Of a stretch of DNA of 64,000 nt, positions 42,300 through 53,235 are shown piece by piece. Position 1 is the first letter of the stretch; each line of letters begins with the position of its first letter. The stretch comes from Dryocosmus kuriphilus. Lineage: Eukaryota; Arthropoda; Insecta; Hymenoptera; Cynipidae. The stretch lies in contig CM076192.1 in assembly GCA_038277395.1 (NCBI GenBank), positions 200,446,161-200,510,160 on the forward strand. The letters are read 5' to 3'. The notes under the pieces are model-generated. The model saw only the letters and a program-made list of their open reading frames with translations. It had not been told where the DNA came from and searched no databases. Position numbers and translations under genes: made by a program.

Positions 42300-43870
42300 T
42301 AATACTTCCTACTTTTGCGCTTCTTTCCAAAATCCTGTTTCCTTGTCCTTTAATCCTGACATTTTCCAAAATGCTACCTTAACTTCTCTCTTTTTGTCTT
42401 TTCCTACATTATTTCTTCCCCTTAATTCCTTTTTTTGCGTAAAACCCCCCAACGCTCCAGCGGCCTCATTATTTATATCGTTTCTCCTACCCTGCTCCGT
42501 CATTTTTCTGCCTTCCTTCAGTTCTTCAACTTTCTCATCTCATATCCACACCTCTTCATTTACCCACATCCTATCTTTTTCAGTCCTTACCCTGGCTCCT
42601 TTTTTGCTCTCAACCCATGCCCTGTGTTCTATCATCCACTTCCTCCTTCTCTCCATCCACGTGATGTCTTCCTCTATTCTTTTTTCTCTTCCTTTTAGCG
42701 CCTTTTTCTTACCCATTACTTCATACTTTTCCTCCTCGATATCTAGTCTCACTAACAGTTGACCTTCTGTCCCTTCCCTTCTTACTATTCTCTTTACATT
42801 TTCCAACATTACTTGTACTTCAATGTATTTCAGCAGTTTTCTGATCTTCCTCTCTCATGTTCCGCTCTCCGTTTTCATTCCCTTGACTATCACTTTTTTT
42901 CCTTTAGGCCCTTTTCTGTTCTTCCGTTCTTCTTTCCACTTGTGTCAGTCTCCTACTTAATCTCTCGTCATCCTCTGCCGATTGCTCACTATCCGATCCC
43001 CCTCTATCTGTTTCATTTCCTTTCTCCCTCGACCATCCTCTGCATTTTCCTCTATACTTTCCAGTCTATTCCATCCATTATCTTCCTCCAATTCCCATCG
43101 TTCATTCCAGGCTTCCCATTTCTCTCTCACTTTCCTAACCTCCTCCCTGACGACGTCTTCCCCTTTTTTCTGCATGTCTTCAAGCCTTTCATGTGTCTCT
43201 TCTTTAAATCCTTTATGCAACGCTTCTTTCTTGTGGGACATATCCCCCCCCCCTTTTTCCCTTTCAAACGTTTTTCATTTTTACTTAGTTTTCTTACTCT
43301 CATTATGCTTTTCCCATTCCCGATCCTCTTCTCTTTTCTTTTTATCGACCGCCGAGTTATCTCCCTCACTACTACTCGTGTCTCCCGATTTTTGACAATT
43401 TCTTAATAATCTACTTGACCTTTCACTATCCGGTCTGTCTTTGTTCAGAGTCTTGACGTTCGCCTGCCGTCCCCGTGCTCGTCCCGTACGATCACTCTCT
43501 GTCTCTTTCGTCTCTTATTGGGTGTCACGAGTTCGTTCTCGACTACACAGTATTGTCTGCTCTCACCGATATCGCCTATTTCAGCCTGCCACCGCCCTCT
43601 ATTCACAGGGCTCCACACTAACACCATGATACTACTCTTGACTCTACTTTACCTCTCGAGTAAGCGGCAATCCCTCTTCCTCTATCCCCTCACTTCATCT
43701 TCCCCGTTAATTATTTTACTCTATCCCGCCGCCTACAAACTCACCGTCTTAACGCCAACCCTTCACCTTAGATGTAATAACTTTCGCTTATTATCCTCCC
43801 GTGCCCTCGCCTATCCTACGTTCTGGTCAAAACCCCAAAACGACATTATTGCCAGCCTAACCTAAAATCA
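42300..43870 (-). pseudogene. LINE 5' region: charged coiled-coil ORF1-like segment and probable 5' UTR
   Basis: Minus-strand frames at 42957-43241 and 42540-42809 encode very charged, helix-prone sequence (for example EVRKVREKWEAWNERWELEEDNG and RLDIEEEKYEVMGKKKALKGREK). That is typical of the coiled-coil N-terminal or ORF1 region of these LINEs. No zinc-knuckle is evident. Stops occur between the pieces. The stretch 43400-43870 has no clear coding and may be 5' UTR. Confidence 0.6.
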
Positions 43871-45400
43871 CCATTCATTCACTTTACTCTTTTCTCATAC
43901 TCATTCAAACTTCTTGCTGCAGCTCCCTCACTCATCCTTAATCATTCATCCGTCAACTTTTTACTCACCACACATTCACCTTTCTCGATCAACTCGTCAC
44001 CTTTCGTTAGCCAAAAGTTAGCACGCGAAAAAGCACCGCATGTACACTATCGGCTCTGGAAAACAAAGCAAAAATTGACCTTATCCAAAAAAAAGTCTCT
44101 CAGCAAAGTATAGTTGAATTGTGACCCGAAAAGGAGTAATTCTCAACAAAACAATAATATCTACACCCTAGAAAGATAAATTTTGACAAAGAAGATTTTT
44201 GTCACGCGCTTCGCGCGATGTATGAGCGCTGCCTAGGGCGCGCGTCGAATGGAACTCTCGCTTCGCGCCTGATACGCTATATACGGCACTTGCGCTTCGC
44301 GCTCGAAAGATTATTCACCTCGCGATACGTGCTCAACGTTTATGGATCGTATAAACATTTAACTTAAAAATTACAAAAGGAATTATTTTACTTAAGGCTC
44401 TACCGCCCTTAATAAATACATTCTCAACATGACACTCGCGCTTCGCGCTCGATAATTACATTTCTTTAAAACACATTGTAGATTGCTAAAGTTTTTTTGT
44501 GATTTTCCAAATTTTCTCAATACAGTATTTCGATTCTTAAAAGTAAAACGATGAGTCTTATGAATAAATTTTGTAGCTCTCTCGAAGGTGAAAAATTCTG
44601 CTTGTCATTATTTTCTCATAACTTGCATAGTTTTGCTGAAAGTGTTTTACTTTATATTTCATAACATTTTTCACGAATAACTCAAAAACTACGCGTCTGC
44701 TCAAAAAAATGACAGCTAACAAATTTGTGGATGTTTTTGGGCTGAACAACTTTCTTTATTATCATTTTTTCGTATCTTGCATAGTTTGGCGGCAAACTTG
44801 AAGTTTTTTATTTTTAATAACGTTTTATTTATTAAAACAAAAGCCGTGCATTTTATCAAAGAATGGTTAAAACAAAATTTGTATATCTTTTTGATTGGAG
44901 CAACTTTGTTTTTAACTATTTTTCTTTGTCTGGAATATTTTGGCGGAAACCAGAGTTATTTAATTTTAATCGCGTTTTCTTGATTAAAAAAAAGCGTTCA
45001 TTACATAAAAAAAACGATTAAAACAAAATTTGTAAACTTTTTCAAGGTGAGCGATTTTACTTTCTTACACTTTTTATTGTATCTCTCATAGTTTAGCCGG
45101 AAAATGGACTTTTTGATTTTGTGAAAACCGTTTTTGATGGATAAAACCATAACCCTTGTTCAAAAACCGCTGGTTAACGAAGTCATCCTTTCTTTTCACC
45201 GCTTAAGGAAGTGTACAAAAGCACAATCCAATGAGAGTATTATTTCGAATGTTATCCAGGCAACAGTCTCCAACGACAACGACGACGCCGAGGACAACGA
45301 CGCCGACGACAACGACGAAGGCGACGACAACAGAGAGACAGACACCGTCGTGAAAACCGTTTTTTTTCTATTCAGGAGGTGACAAAACGTGGAGATTTCA
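43871..45400. repeat. Non-coding with CTTCGCGC-rich and ~155-bp repeats
   Basis: The motif GCGCTTCGCGC and variants occur repeatedly at 44205-44450, a simple dispersed repeat. Four diverged units of about 155 bp follow at about 44600-45110; 'TTGCATAGTTTTGCTG'-like boxes lie near 44622, 44775, 44933 and 45087. The frame at 45134-45382 contains a GACGACAAC run encoding Asp/Asn repeats and is low-complexity, so I do not call it a gene. Confidence 0.7.
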
Positions 45401-46392
45401 TGATATCCGCGAAAGTCAAATATTACATAAATCTAATACCTTCTCTGATGAGAATGTAAAAATTAACATTCAGTCAATATATTTGAATTCACCGTAAAAA
45501 AAGAACATTTAAAACAATAAATCAATTTCCGATCAAAAACAGTTATATTTTCAACACGGAAAAGATCATTTTTAGCGGAACATTTTAATTTTTAACTGAA
45601 AAAGACAAACTTTTAACAAAATCATTAGGAAGTTTAAACAAAAAAATAATAATTTTCATTCGAAAATGTAACAAATTAATTTTCAATAAAGCGCGATGAG
45701 TTTTCAACAAAATTTTTGAATTTTCTATACCAAAAAAGTGAATTGCCAAAAGCAAAATGTGGTTGGAAATTCAATTTTTACATTTCTGGTAGAAAACATT
45801 TATTTTTTTGGTCAAAAACGCAAATAAATTATTAGAATTCTTATGAATTATTCATAACTCAACTAAGTGAATATTCCAGGTGATAAATATTTAGTATAAA
45901 AAAAGCCTTGCCTATTGAGATTGAGTTCACTGTTTTTTGATAATTTGATTCTTTTAAATAAACATTCAGATATTTGGGTTGAAATTTCAAATTTTTATTT
46001 TTTGTGGACAAATCCGAAAGTCAACCATCTTAAAATTCTTTTCCTTTGATTGATAATACTTGAAATATTTTTGGTTGAAGAATAATATTTTCTTGTTTAA
46101 ATGTAACTATTTTCTTGTTTGTTTTGAGAATTAATACATTTAAACTGAAAATTCCACTATTTTGTTAAAGAGTCCACTTCTTCCATTAAAAATTTAACTA
46201 TTCCATTGACAATTCTTTATTTCGGTCCAATATTCGACTATTCTGTAATCAAAATTAACCTTTTTTGTTCAAAACTTAGCTGTCCTGTTCATGGTTGAAC
46301 TTTTTTTATCTTCGGTTCAAAATTAAACTACTGCGTTTTTGGTTTCTAGAGTTCATCTTTTTCAATTGAAGCTTGAACGATTTTGATGATAA
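45401..46392. repeat. AT-rich array-like DNA
   Basis: Rich in TTCAACAAAATTTTTGAATTTTC-like variants, as in 4170-6324. No gene is seen. Confidence 0.65.
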
Positions 46393-47004
46393 CACAGGCC
46401 GACAAATGTTGACAAAAGTTCAGAACCAGAAACCAGACATAGTGTACCCGAAGGATTTTGGTGCGCTGAATCCGAATCCGAGCTCATAATTACTGCATCA
46501 CGTCAGGTTTTCGAGATATCCTAACCTAAGTGTGCGAAAAACACTGTTTTTCACTAAATTTGAGTATTAAAGAAGCACTTATACCCTTCAGAATTCATTT
46601 CTAAAATCTGAAAAATCTTTTTTTTTCGTTGAGATATCGCTGATTGAAGTTTAGCAAAATTTTCAAAGCAAAATAAGGTTATGGGCTTTTGCTTTGAAAA
46701 TTTTGCTAAACTTCAATCATCGATATCTCAACGAAAAAAAAAGATTTTTCAGATTTTAGAAATGAGTTCTGAAGGGTACAAGTTCTTCTTTAATACTATG
46801 CCATCGATTTTTGGAAAAGAATTTATTCGAGACGTGAAGTAACCTCAAATTTAGTGAAAAACAGTTTTTTTCGCACATTTAGGTTAGAATATCTCGAAAA
46901 CCTGATGTGATGGTGTAATTCTGAGCTCGGATTCGGATTCAGCGCACCAAAATCCTTCGGGTACACTATGTCAGGTTTCTGGTTCTGAAATTTGTCGGCC
47001 TGTG
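46393..47004. mobile_element. 612-bp fold-back (palindromic) element
   Basis: The two halves are inverted copies of each other almost throughout. The ends are CACAGGCCGACAAATG and CAAATTT-type complement ending GTCGGCCTGTG. Inner matched blocks include CAGAACCAGAAACC, GTACCCGAAGGATTTTGGTGCGC, AATCCGAATCCGAGCTC, TTTTCGAGATAT and AAAATTTTGCTAAACTTC around a short centre near 46690. TAA flanks both ends (46390-46392 and 47005-47007), a possible 3-bp target duplication. It is non-coding and shares its CACAGGC end and AATCCGAATCCG motif with the transposon at 37049. Confidence 0.88.
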
Positions 47005-48820
47005 TAATTCATCACGTTTGTTTGAAAACTTAATTGTTACATTTTTGTTTGAAAATTATTCTTTTTTTGTTTGAAAGTTCAACTCTTGTATTAAAAATTC
47101 GACTTTTCGGCCAAAAATTAAAGTACTCCGTTGGAAATTAATATTTTCTTGTTGAAAATATAAAGATTTTTGATCCAAAAATTTGAACCAAAAATGGAAC
47201 AGCTAAACTTTACAAGGCGCATGAATTTTAGATAAAAGATAGTGGAATTTTCAACAAACGAATATTAACATTCTAGAAAAATGTTTCAATTTTGAATATA
47301 AAAGTCACAGTTACAAAAAATGATATCTCCCTAATATCTCTGAGGCCAAAATTCTTGTTTTAACAACGTTTAAAAATTCATGGATTTTGATAATTCACAC
47401 TTGCTTTCAAATACATTATTCCTTAAAAAATTTCTGTTCAGTCTTTGTTAACCACGTTAAATAGAAGTGAATAATGTAAGGTAAATAGGTTGTGTTAGTA
47501 ATTCTTATCCTTCGGTTATGAAGCAATGACTTGGAAATACTTGACATTGGTGGATGTAAATTTGTCTAATTAGAAGTTTCGAAATACTTCCTCATATTAT
47601 TTCAGTAAAGCTAGAAATGTGTTACACAATTCTGTTTGTTGATTAAACTCTTAGCTGTGGCACAAGTATTTTAAACGGTTTTAGGATATTTTCAGGAGTT
47701 TCATGGCCTTTTAAAAAAATTTAATGAATAAGTCTAATTCAATTTATAACCAATATACTCAGTTCTTTTAGAAAAACGTACAGGTTTCAATAATTTGAGG
47801 TTGCGCTAGAGAATCTGGAATCTGTTTTTGACAATATAATAAAAAAAAAAGCAACCTCTGCACTGGATTTTCGATAGACGTTTATTTTAGGTCATTTTAG
47901 GAGATTTTCACCACAGAGTTATATTTTTTATGAAAAATTGTAAAAAGTAATGAATCAAGCTTAATATAACATCGACCAAAAATATAATAAATTAATTTTT
48001 AAATGAAATAGTTGCATTTTCAACTAAATCATTTAACTTTTAACCGAAAACGATGAATTCATCAAAAAAATATAATAGCTGAATTTTTACCCGAAAATTA
48101 AGTAAGTTCATCCAAATATGAAACAGCTAAATTTTGAACCAAAGCTAGTTGAATTTTCAAATACAAAAATATAATTTTCAACCAAAAATATTTAGATTTT
48201 TTATCAAAAAATATTTCAATTTTAATCCAAGAAAGGTAAAGAATTAACGACCATGTATGCAAAAATTGAATGGAATTAATGCAATTTTTTAATGGAACGG
48301 TTTAATATTGACCTGAAAAAGATCAATTTTTAATAAAATATTTCAATTCCTGTTCAAGAAATATGAATTGAAGAAAAATGGATTTTTAGCCAAACAGTTG
48401 ATTTCAACCAAAAAACGTCATCTTCAAACAACAGATGGTTTGTTAATAAAATTGTGGAGTTTCCAAAATATAGTAAATTTATAAATGGAGCAGCTAAATT
48501 TGGAAAAGGAGCATTAATTTTTAAACAATGGCTGAAATTTCAACCTAGCTATTTAAATTTTTTATAAAAAATCACACTTTAAGACAAAGCAACAGATTTA
48601 AAATCATAAATTATTACATTCTTCATAAGAAAGAATAATGTATCAATCCAACAGTTTAACGGATAATTGAAAAAGATCAATTATTAACAAACTAGTTCAA
48701 TTTTCAAACAAAAAATATGAATTATAAAAAGTGTATTTTTAGCAAAACAGTTGAATTTCCAAGCAAAAACATGATTTTTATACCAGAAATATTTTGTTAA
48801 AAAGCAGTAAGACTAAACAC
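47005..48820. repeat. AT-rich array-like DNA
   Basis: The block at about 47763-47845 (GTTCTTTTAGAAAAACGTAC ... TTTCAATAATTTGAGGTT) repeats the array block at 27050-27090, so this is the same ancient repeat family. The rest is TTCAACCAAAAA-type sequence. No gene is seen. Confidence 0.7.
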
Positions 48821-49900
48821 GTACAACGATCGTAACGTATGGTGTAATTGTTTTAAAGTGAAAAGCAAATCTGAATGGCATTTATGTAACGTCCTTCAAA
48901 AAATGAGAGATATAATATATTTAGCATAAAAAGTGACGGAGAGAAGAACATTTGAAGTGTAAGTATTGTAACATATATGTTACATACACGTGAACGAATT
49001 TACCGCAAACTGTCTCGATTTAAATACTTTTTTATAGAAAATGATAAAATATAATGGCCAACAATCTATGTGGTATGAATTTATAAAGTATTTTTTCGGA
49101 ATGGGAGCGTCCATTAATTACGTAAGGGAATGGGGGGGGGGCGGGGGTGTCAGCCAAACCTTAAGACCATATTAAAGTTACATGCATTTACTATAGAAAA
49201 ACCCTTACAAAGGGGAGGGGGTCTCAAATTCCAAATATGACCCTTACGTAATTAATGTATGCTCCCTAAGCACACAGTTGCTCAGTAGGAGGAAACATGC
49301 GGAACAACTGTAATATATGGTGTAGTTGCTTCAGGGTGAAATACAACTTTTGTTGGAAAATATGTAAGGTTTTACAAAAAATTAAAGAAATAATATATTT
49401 TCATAAAAAAGAACGGAACCAAAGACATTTGAAGCGAAGTTTCAATAAGAGATTGTGCTATACATGTATAGAGATTTAAAGCAATAAGTCTGGATTTAAA
49501 TATTTTTTAAATTAAAAATGGTAAAAGGTAATTGACAACGAATTATGTTATATGAAATAATAAAACTTTTTTCCGTTAAGCGCATTACTGTGCCTGCAAT
49601 ATGAAACACGTGTGATGATTGTAACATATGGTGTATTTGCCTTGAGGTGAAATACAAATCTGAATGGAATATATGTATTCCGAAAAAAAAAAATTTTTGT
49701 ATACACTCAAGACATGGATGTGAGATATTTGAAGATATGATCGATACGGTATTATACAAATTCTGCTTACCAACAGAATCAAGCAATGCCACAAATATGA
49801 AAAACACAACACAAGCAAAAACTCTCATTCTGCTTGAGCCAAAGTGCCAAATTTTAAAGCACTTCTTGAGCTTCAATCACTTCTACATATACTAAGCATC
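48821..49900. repeat. Three diverged copies of a ~150-bp segment
   Basis: A segment with CGTAACGTATGGTGTAATTG, GTGAAAAGCAAATCTGAATGG and ATGTAACGT-like boxes begins at about 48830, recurs at about 49305 and again at about 49617. The second and third copies flank the MITE at 49103-49266 on its right side. The short frames at 49297-49895 lie in these repeats; one of 82 codons at 49647 has no recognisable domain. Confidence 0.65.
49103..49266. mobile_element. 164-bp MITE with GGGAGCGTCC-type inverted termini
   Basis: The left end GGGAGCGTCCATTAATTACG and the right end CGTAATTAATGTATGCTCCC are inverted copies, each followed inward by CCCTTA/TAAGGG. G-rich and C-rich tracts occupy the interior. 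The small size and lack of coding fit a MITE. A target duplication is not evident. Confidence 0.8.
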
Positions 49901-50192
49901 ATCTGATTATTTACAAAAATGATTTTCTAAACTAAATCGAGGTGATGGACTTGAGAGAATAAATCGTTGCGCAAAAAGAGTATTTTTCCTAATACAAAAT
50001 GAGCTCACTTTATTTACTTTCCTGGAAATGTTGATATTTACTCCAAATCCCCCCCAAATTTGCGAAACCACGTTCCTTGTTCTCACAAGGTTAAAAAACA
50101 TTACGATGAAAACAGGAAAAATTAGCTCTATTTATATTTTTTTGAATTTTCAGATGCCGCATTCGCTTTAAAATACATTGTTAGCTTTTAAC

Positions 50193-50300
50193 AGTAGTAT
50201 AGCTATGGGGCTATCGGACCACTTACCATCCCAGCAAGGTTCTGTTCCGGGCTAAATCATTTACCGCCAGTCCTTAGTCGGTAATACTACACAGTTCCAG
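50193..50300. mobile_element. Polinton-like terminus bordering the mosaic region
   Basis: AGTAGTATAGCTATGGGG at 50193 resembles the left Polinton end AGTAGCATAGCAG. The reverse complement of GGTTCTGTTCCGG (about 50238) matches CCGGAACAGAACCC of the right Polinton TIR (about 24768). ACCGCCAGTCCTTAGTCGGTAA resembles the TIR boxes with ACCGAC. It may be the end of a Polinton-derived non-autonomous element that contains the repeat mosaic to its right. No matching opposite end has been located with confidence. Confidence 0.5.
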
Positions 50301-50600
50301 TCACCACCACTAGATATCGCCCATTGTCGCTATTGATAATGTAGATTCCTAATAATCAACATAATGCGCCAAATTAAAAATTTTAGATATGAATAAAATA
50401 CGTTGTTGCAGCCGCCACCGCTAGATGTCGCCGATTGTCGCTGTTGGCAATGTACATTCCTAATGGTCAACATAATGCGCCAAGTTTAAAATTTTGGAAA
50501 TAAATAAAAGGCGCTGTTCCAGCCGCCAACGCTAGATGTCGTCCACTGTCGCTATTGGTAATGCAGATTCCTAATGGTCAACATATGGCGCCAAATTAAA
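50290..50600. repeat. ~112-bp tandem repeat, three copies (block A)
   Basis: Units contain GCTAGATGTCGCC-x-ATTGTCGCT, a GTAGATTCCTAATGGTCAACAT-like box and GCGCCAAATTAAA. They start near 50300, 50410 and 50520. Inverted homologous copies (four) lie at 54470-54870. Confidence 0.85.
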
Positions 50601-51285
50601 CATTGTTTAAAACAAAGCATATAAAACAAATGAAATAAAGAATATAAATAAAATAAATAACAAACATAAAATAAATAAAATTAAGAAAATTAAAAAAATA
50701 AATAAAATAAGTAGAATAAGCAAAATAAATAAAATAAATAAAATAATAAATAAAGTCAATAAAAATGGTCTCAGGCCTGGGGAATCGAACCCACAGCCGC
50801 CGGCTCGAAAGCCCGATGTGCTAACCAATACACCAGCCACGGAGTTGGTGATAGGTTACATATAGTAAACTCACGACCTTGCTATGTCACCGCTGCCACT
50901 CAAATCACTCTTGGAGGGGTCGAACGGGGGGCAGTCAAGTGACGCACACCATGTAGCACGTTGCGGATTAAAATGAATAAAATAAATAAAAGAAAATACA
51001 ATAAAATAGAGTAGAATAAAATAAAATAAAAAGAAAATAAAATAAATGAAAGCAAAATAAAGTAGAAATTTCAATAAACGTTTTTTATGCACTAGCATAT
51101 AGACTGGTCCGAGTAAAGTGCGGTGATGATTTCAATAAAACAGATTTAAATATAAGCAATAATTCGTAAGAAAGAGAATTGACAAGCAACATTGACAAAT
51201 CGACATTCGAAGTTCGAGTACGAATGATAATCTGAAGATGAGAAATGTTCACACATAGGTGAATATGCGTAAGGCTCAAGCATGT
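50601..51285. repeat. Block A: AAATAAAAT-rich tract, tRNA-like segment and spacer
   Basis: A simple AAATAAAAT tract (50625-50760) is followed by a tRNA-like segment on the minus strand. A spacer (50850-51060) and a 230-bp block (51060-51285) with GAGAAATGTTCACACATAGGTG and two AAGGCTCAA units complete block A. All parts reappear inverted at 53885-54465. The leucine/isoleucine-rich minus-strand frames here are only translations of the simple tract. Confidence 0.8.
50776..50848 (-). ncRNA. tRNA-like segment with Pol III A and B boxes (SINE head or decayed tRNA)
   Basis: On the minus strand GTGGCTGGTGTATTGGTTAGC resembles an A box and GGTTCGATTCC is a perfect B box, 35-40 nt downstream. The acceptor and anticodon stems do not pair well, so it is not a working tRNA. 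A second copy with the same boxes lies inverted at 54216-54290. It may drive Pol III transcription of the unit or be a captured SINE head. Confidence 0.6.
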
Positions 51286-51498
51286 AAGTGAATATGTGTA
51301 AGGCTCAACGTACCTTACCAGCTGAAATTAAAACTTTGAAGAAAGCAGTACTTCAGGTACGAATTAAACATTTTTACACTTCTAATGACTTTTACCGGTA
51401 TACCTCAGATTTTAATGTACCCAAGGGTAATCGAAGCTTATCATCGGTCGACAATGAAGACTTCTACCATTAATTAATATAATGTTATTATCTTACAG

Positions 51499-51977
51499 AT
51501 TCCAACCGACAAAAAGTATGATCCGTTCGCACCTGGGTATCTGGAAGCTGGCAGCTCAATAGGAAGCAGATTGTTCACAACATATGTACCTACACTATAA
51601 CACCAACGTGGACACAAATTTTCGAAACCATCGGAAAAGAAACCGCTTTACTTTCCCCGAATCACCAAACACCTCCACATAAATTCTCTTGGTCCATTAG
51701 TCCACCAGTTAGCTCGATCCTGAAGAAGAAGAATGAGAAAAGACAACTTTCATAATTGGAAAGAATTCCTTCCGTTCGTAGATCTATTTTTTCGCCTCCA
51801 ATATCCTCAAATACAGATTATGCAATTCCAGGTTCATCCTCGGCGCCATTTCATTCTAAAACTGTAGGTCCTTCTTTCGAAAATAAAAATATAAGAACAG
51901 AGCGGCCAAAGAGATGGTTATCTAAGAAGGATAGAATTTTCAAAGGCATTAGTAAAATCACTGGCAAGAGAAAGTAG
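51499..51977 (+). pseudogene. Unknown mosaic-region gene, copy 1 (main exon)
   Basis: A TTATTATCTTACAG splice-acceptor-like sequence ends at 51498. Translation from 51499 begins IPTDKKYDPFAPGYLEAGSS, then IGSRLFTTYVPT, followed by a stop. Other phases continue with a Ser/Pro/Lys-rich middle and an intact C-terminus (51756-51977): SVRRSIFSPPISSNTDYAIP, GPSFENKN and a basic RTERPKRWLSKKDRIFKGIS tail ending KRK. Copy 2 at 61084-61559 keeps the same protein features with different damage, so an ancestral coding gene of about 155 residues in this exon is likely. The N-terminal part is uncertain; 51288-51473 may be part of it. I do not recognise the family. The basic tail suggests nucleic-acid binding or nuclear localisation. 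Confidence 0.6.
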
Positions 51978-52328
51978 TTGTTTCTAATCATCTAGGTTGT
52001 CACTCTTCTACTTAGGTTTAAAACAGTTAAAGGTGGGCTTAAGCCCATTTAATGACAAGCGATGCTTATTGCCAGGGAATGCAGATACACTGACGTGAGT
52101 TCATTATGTGATTGAGAATGATGTTCTAGCTGAAAATGATTGAGAATTGCTAGATTTTCTTTTTCAAAATTAGGTTTGAGGATCACTATGTTTATATTGT
52201 AAATATTGCAGATATAAGTTGATACATATTGTCGGGATTTTCCAATCGTGCCAATAATATTAATAATTAACAATAATAAATGTTATTTAACTAGATACAT
52301 TTTGTCTTCTGTCATGTATAGTTTCTAA

Positions 52329-52356
52329 ATAATAATAATAATAATAATAATAATAA
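52329..52356. repeat. (AAT)n microsatellite at the gene/block-C junction
   Basis: About nine AAT units lie between unknown-gene copy 1 and block C. The equivalent position in the inverted copy is where the R4/Dong-like LINE inserted, so this is an unoccupied version of that target. Confidence 0.85.
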
Positions 52357-53235
52357 TCCTTGAAATTAAAAGGAAATAGTCTTAGCGCATGTATGTGTGA
52401 TGTCAGTGGTAGTGCGTGTATGTGCGAGGTGAGTGTATGTCAGTTTGTATCCGTTTGAGTCATTGTATAAGGCGTGTTTAAACCTGCCGGTTTCGAATGA
52501 CGTCATCAGAATTAAAGATTCTTAAAGGAGCCTTATGTTAGAGAGTGGAGGGGGGCGGGGTGGGGGTAGATTTATCGCAACGTGCTCTTTTCTAGTGACG
52601 TCACCAAAATAATGTTACGGTGTATGTATCTGAGTAAGACACGTTTTTTTCAAATACGTCGTATTATTTTAATAGGGTCAATTTTTATTTTTTTTTTTTT
52701 TATTTTATTTATTTTTTTATTTTATTTACTTTATTTATTTTACTTATTTTATTTATTTTATATATTTTGTTCATTTTGTTCATTTTATTAATTTTGTTAA
52801 TATTGTTCGTTTTACTCCTTTTATTCGTTTCATTCATTTTATTAATTTTATTACTGTAATTCATTTTATTCATTTTGTTTACTTAATTTATTTTACTTAA
52901 AAAACTTTAAATTCCAACTAAGTCACTTTGAGCGAAGCTGTAGGATAAGAGTTAATAGAAAATGTATCTTAGAAAAGAAGAGTTTGATGTATTATAATTT
53001 CAAGAAGAACTGAGGGTCATGCTGACCGAGGAAACACCGGCGTCGGAAACTGAGGCATGCGCAGAAGTTTCCCCGTATAGAGATTCAAAAGGTCACAATC
53101 GCTAATTGCTGCGTACATGTAGGTTAAAATCTGAGCATATCCCCTCCAAGCAACCTGTATCAAGTACGAAGATCCTAGCTAAGGTAGGTAAAGCAGATCG
53201 AAAAACAAGGTAATGTATATACCTGACATAACGAC
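52357..53235. repeat. Block C (left copy)
   Basis: Contains a G-rich tract (52547-52568), two TGACGTCA palindromes (52498-52505 and 52596-52603), a T-rich ATTTATTTT tract (52685-52900), a conserved segment with CCGAGGAAACACCGGCGTCGG (about 53028) and ATATCCCCTCCAAGCAACCTG. Block C reappears inverted at 54893-55694 in the same internal order. No ORF is credible. Confidence 0.85.

Larger units (their letters stand above)
36020..43870 (-). mobile_element. APE-type non-LTR retrotransposon (LINE), split by a nested DNA transposon
   Basis: The plus strand is strongly pyrimidine-rich because the A/G-rich coding strand is minus. From 5' (right) to 3' (left) are a charged coiled-coil region, an endonuclease, a reverse transcriptase and a Cys-rich C-terminus. 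Coding similarity is interrupted at 37049-40048 and resumes in the same domain (WMFDALVWSAIK on one side, TEAWGWKEYKRGE on the other). That defines a nested insertion. Without it the LINE is about 4.8 kb. The 5' boundary (about 43870) and 3' boundary (about 36020) are estimates. It resembles LINEs common in Hymenoptera; the exact clade is unclear to me. Confidence 0.85.

Noticed and set aside
41361..43406. Several long plus-strand frames rich in Ser, Phe, Leu and Pro
   Set aside because: They are shadows of the purine-rich minus-strand LINE; composition follows strand bias.
45134..45382. Asp/Asn-rich 82-codon frame
   Set aside because: Driven by a GACGACAAC-type simple repeat with no flanking gene structure.
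49647..49895. 82-codon plus frame and the overlapping minus frames
   Set aside because: Located in one of three diverged non-coding repeat copies and not conserved as a protein in the other two.
50607..50840. Minus-strand frame MAGVLVSTSGF plus Leu/Ile tail, and its inverted twin at 54216
   Set aside because: The first part is the tRNA-like segment and the rest a simple AT tract; it is not a membrane protein.
50776..50848. A functional tRNA gene
   Set aside because: A and B boxes are present but acceptor and anticodon stems do not pair properly.
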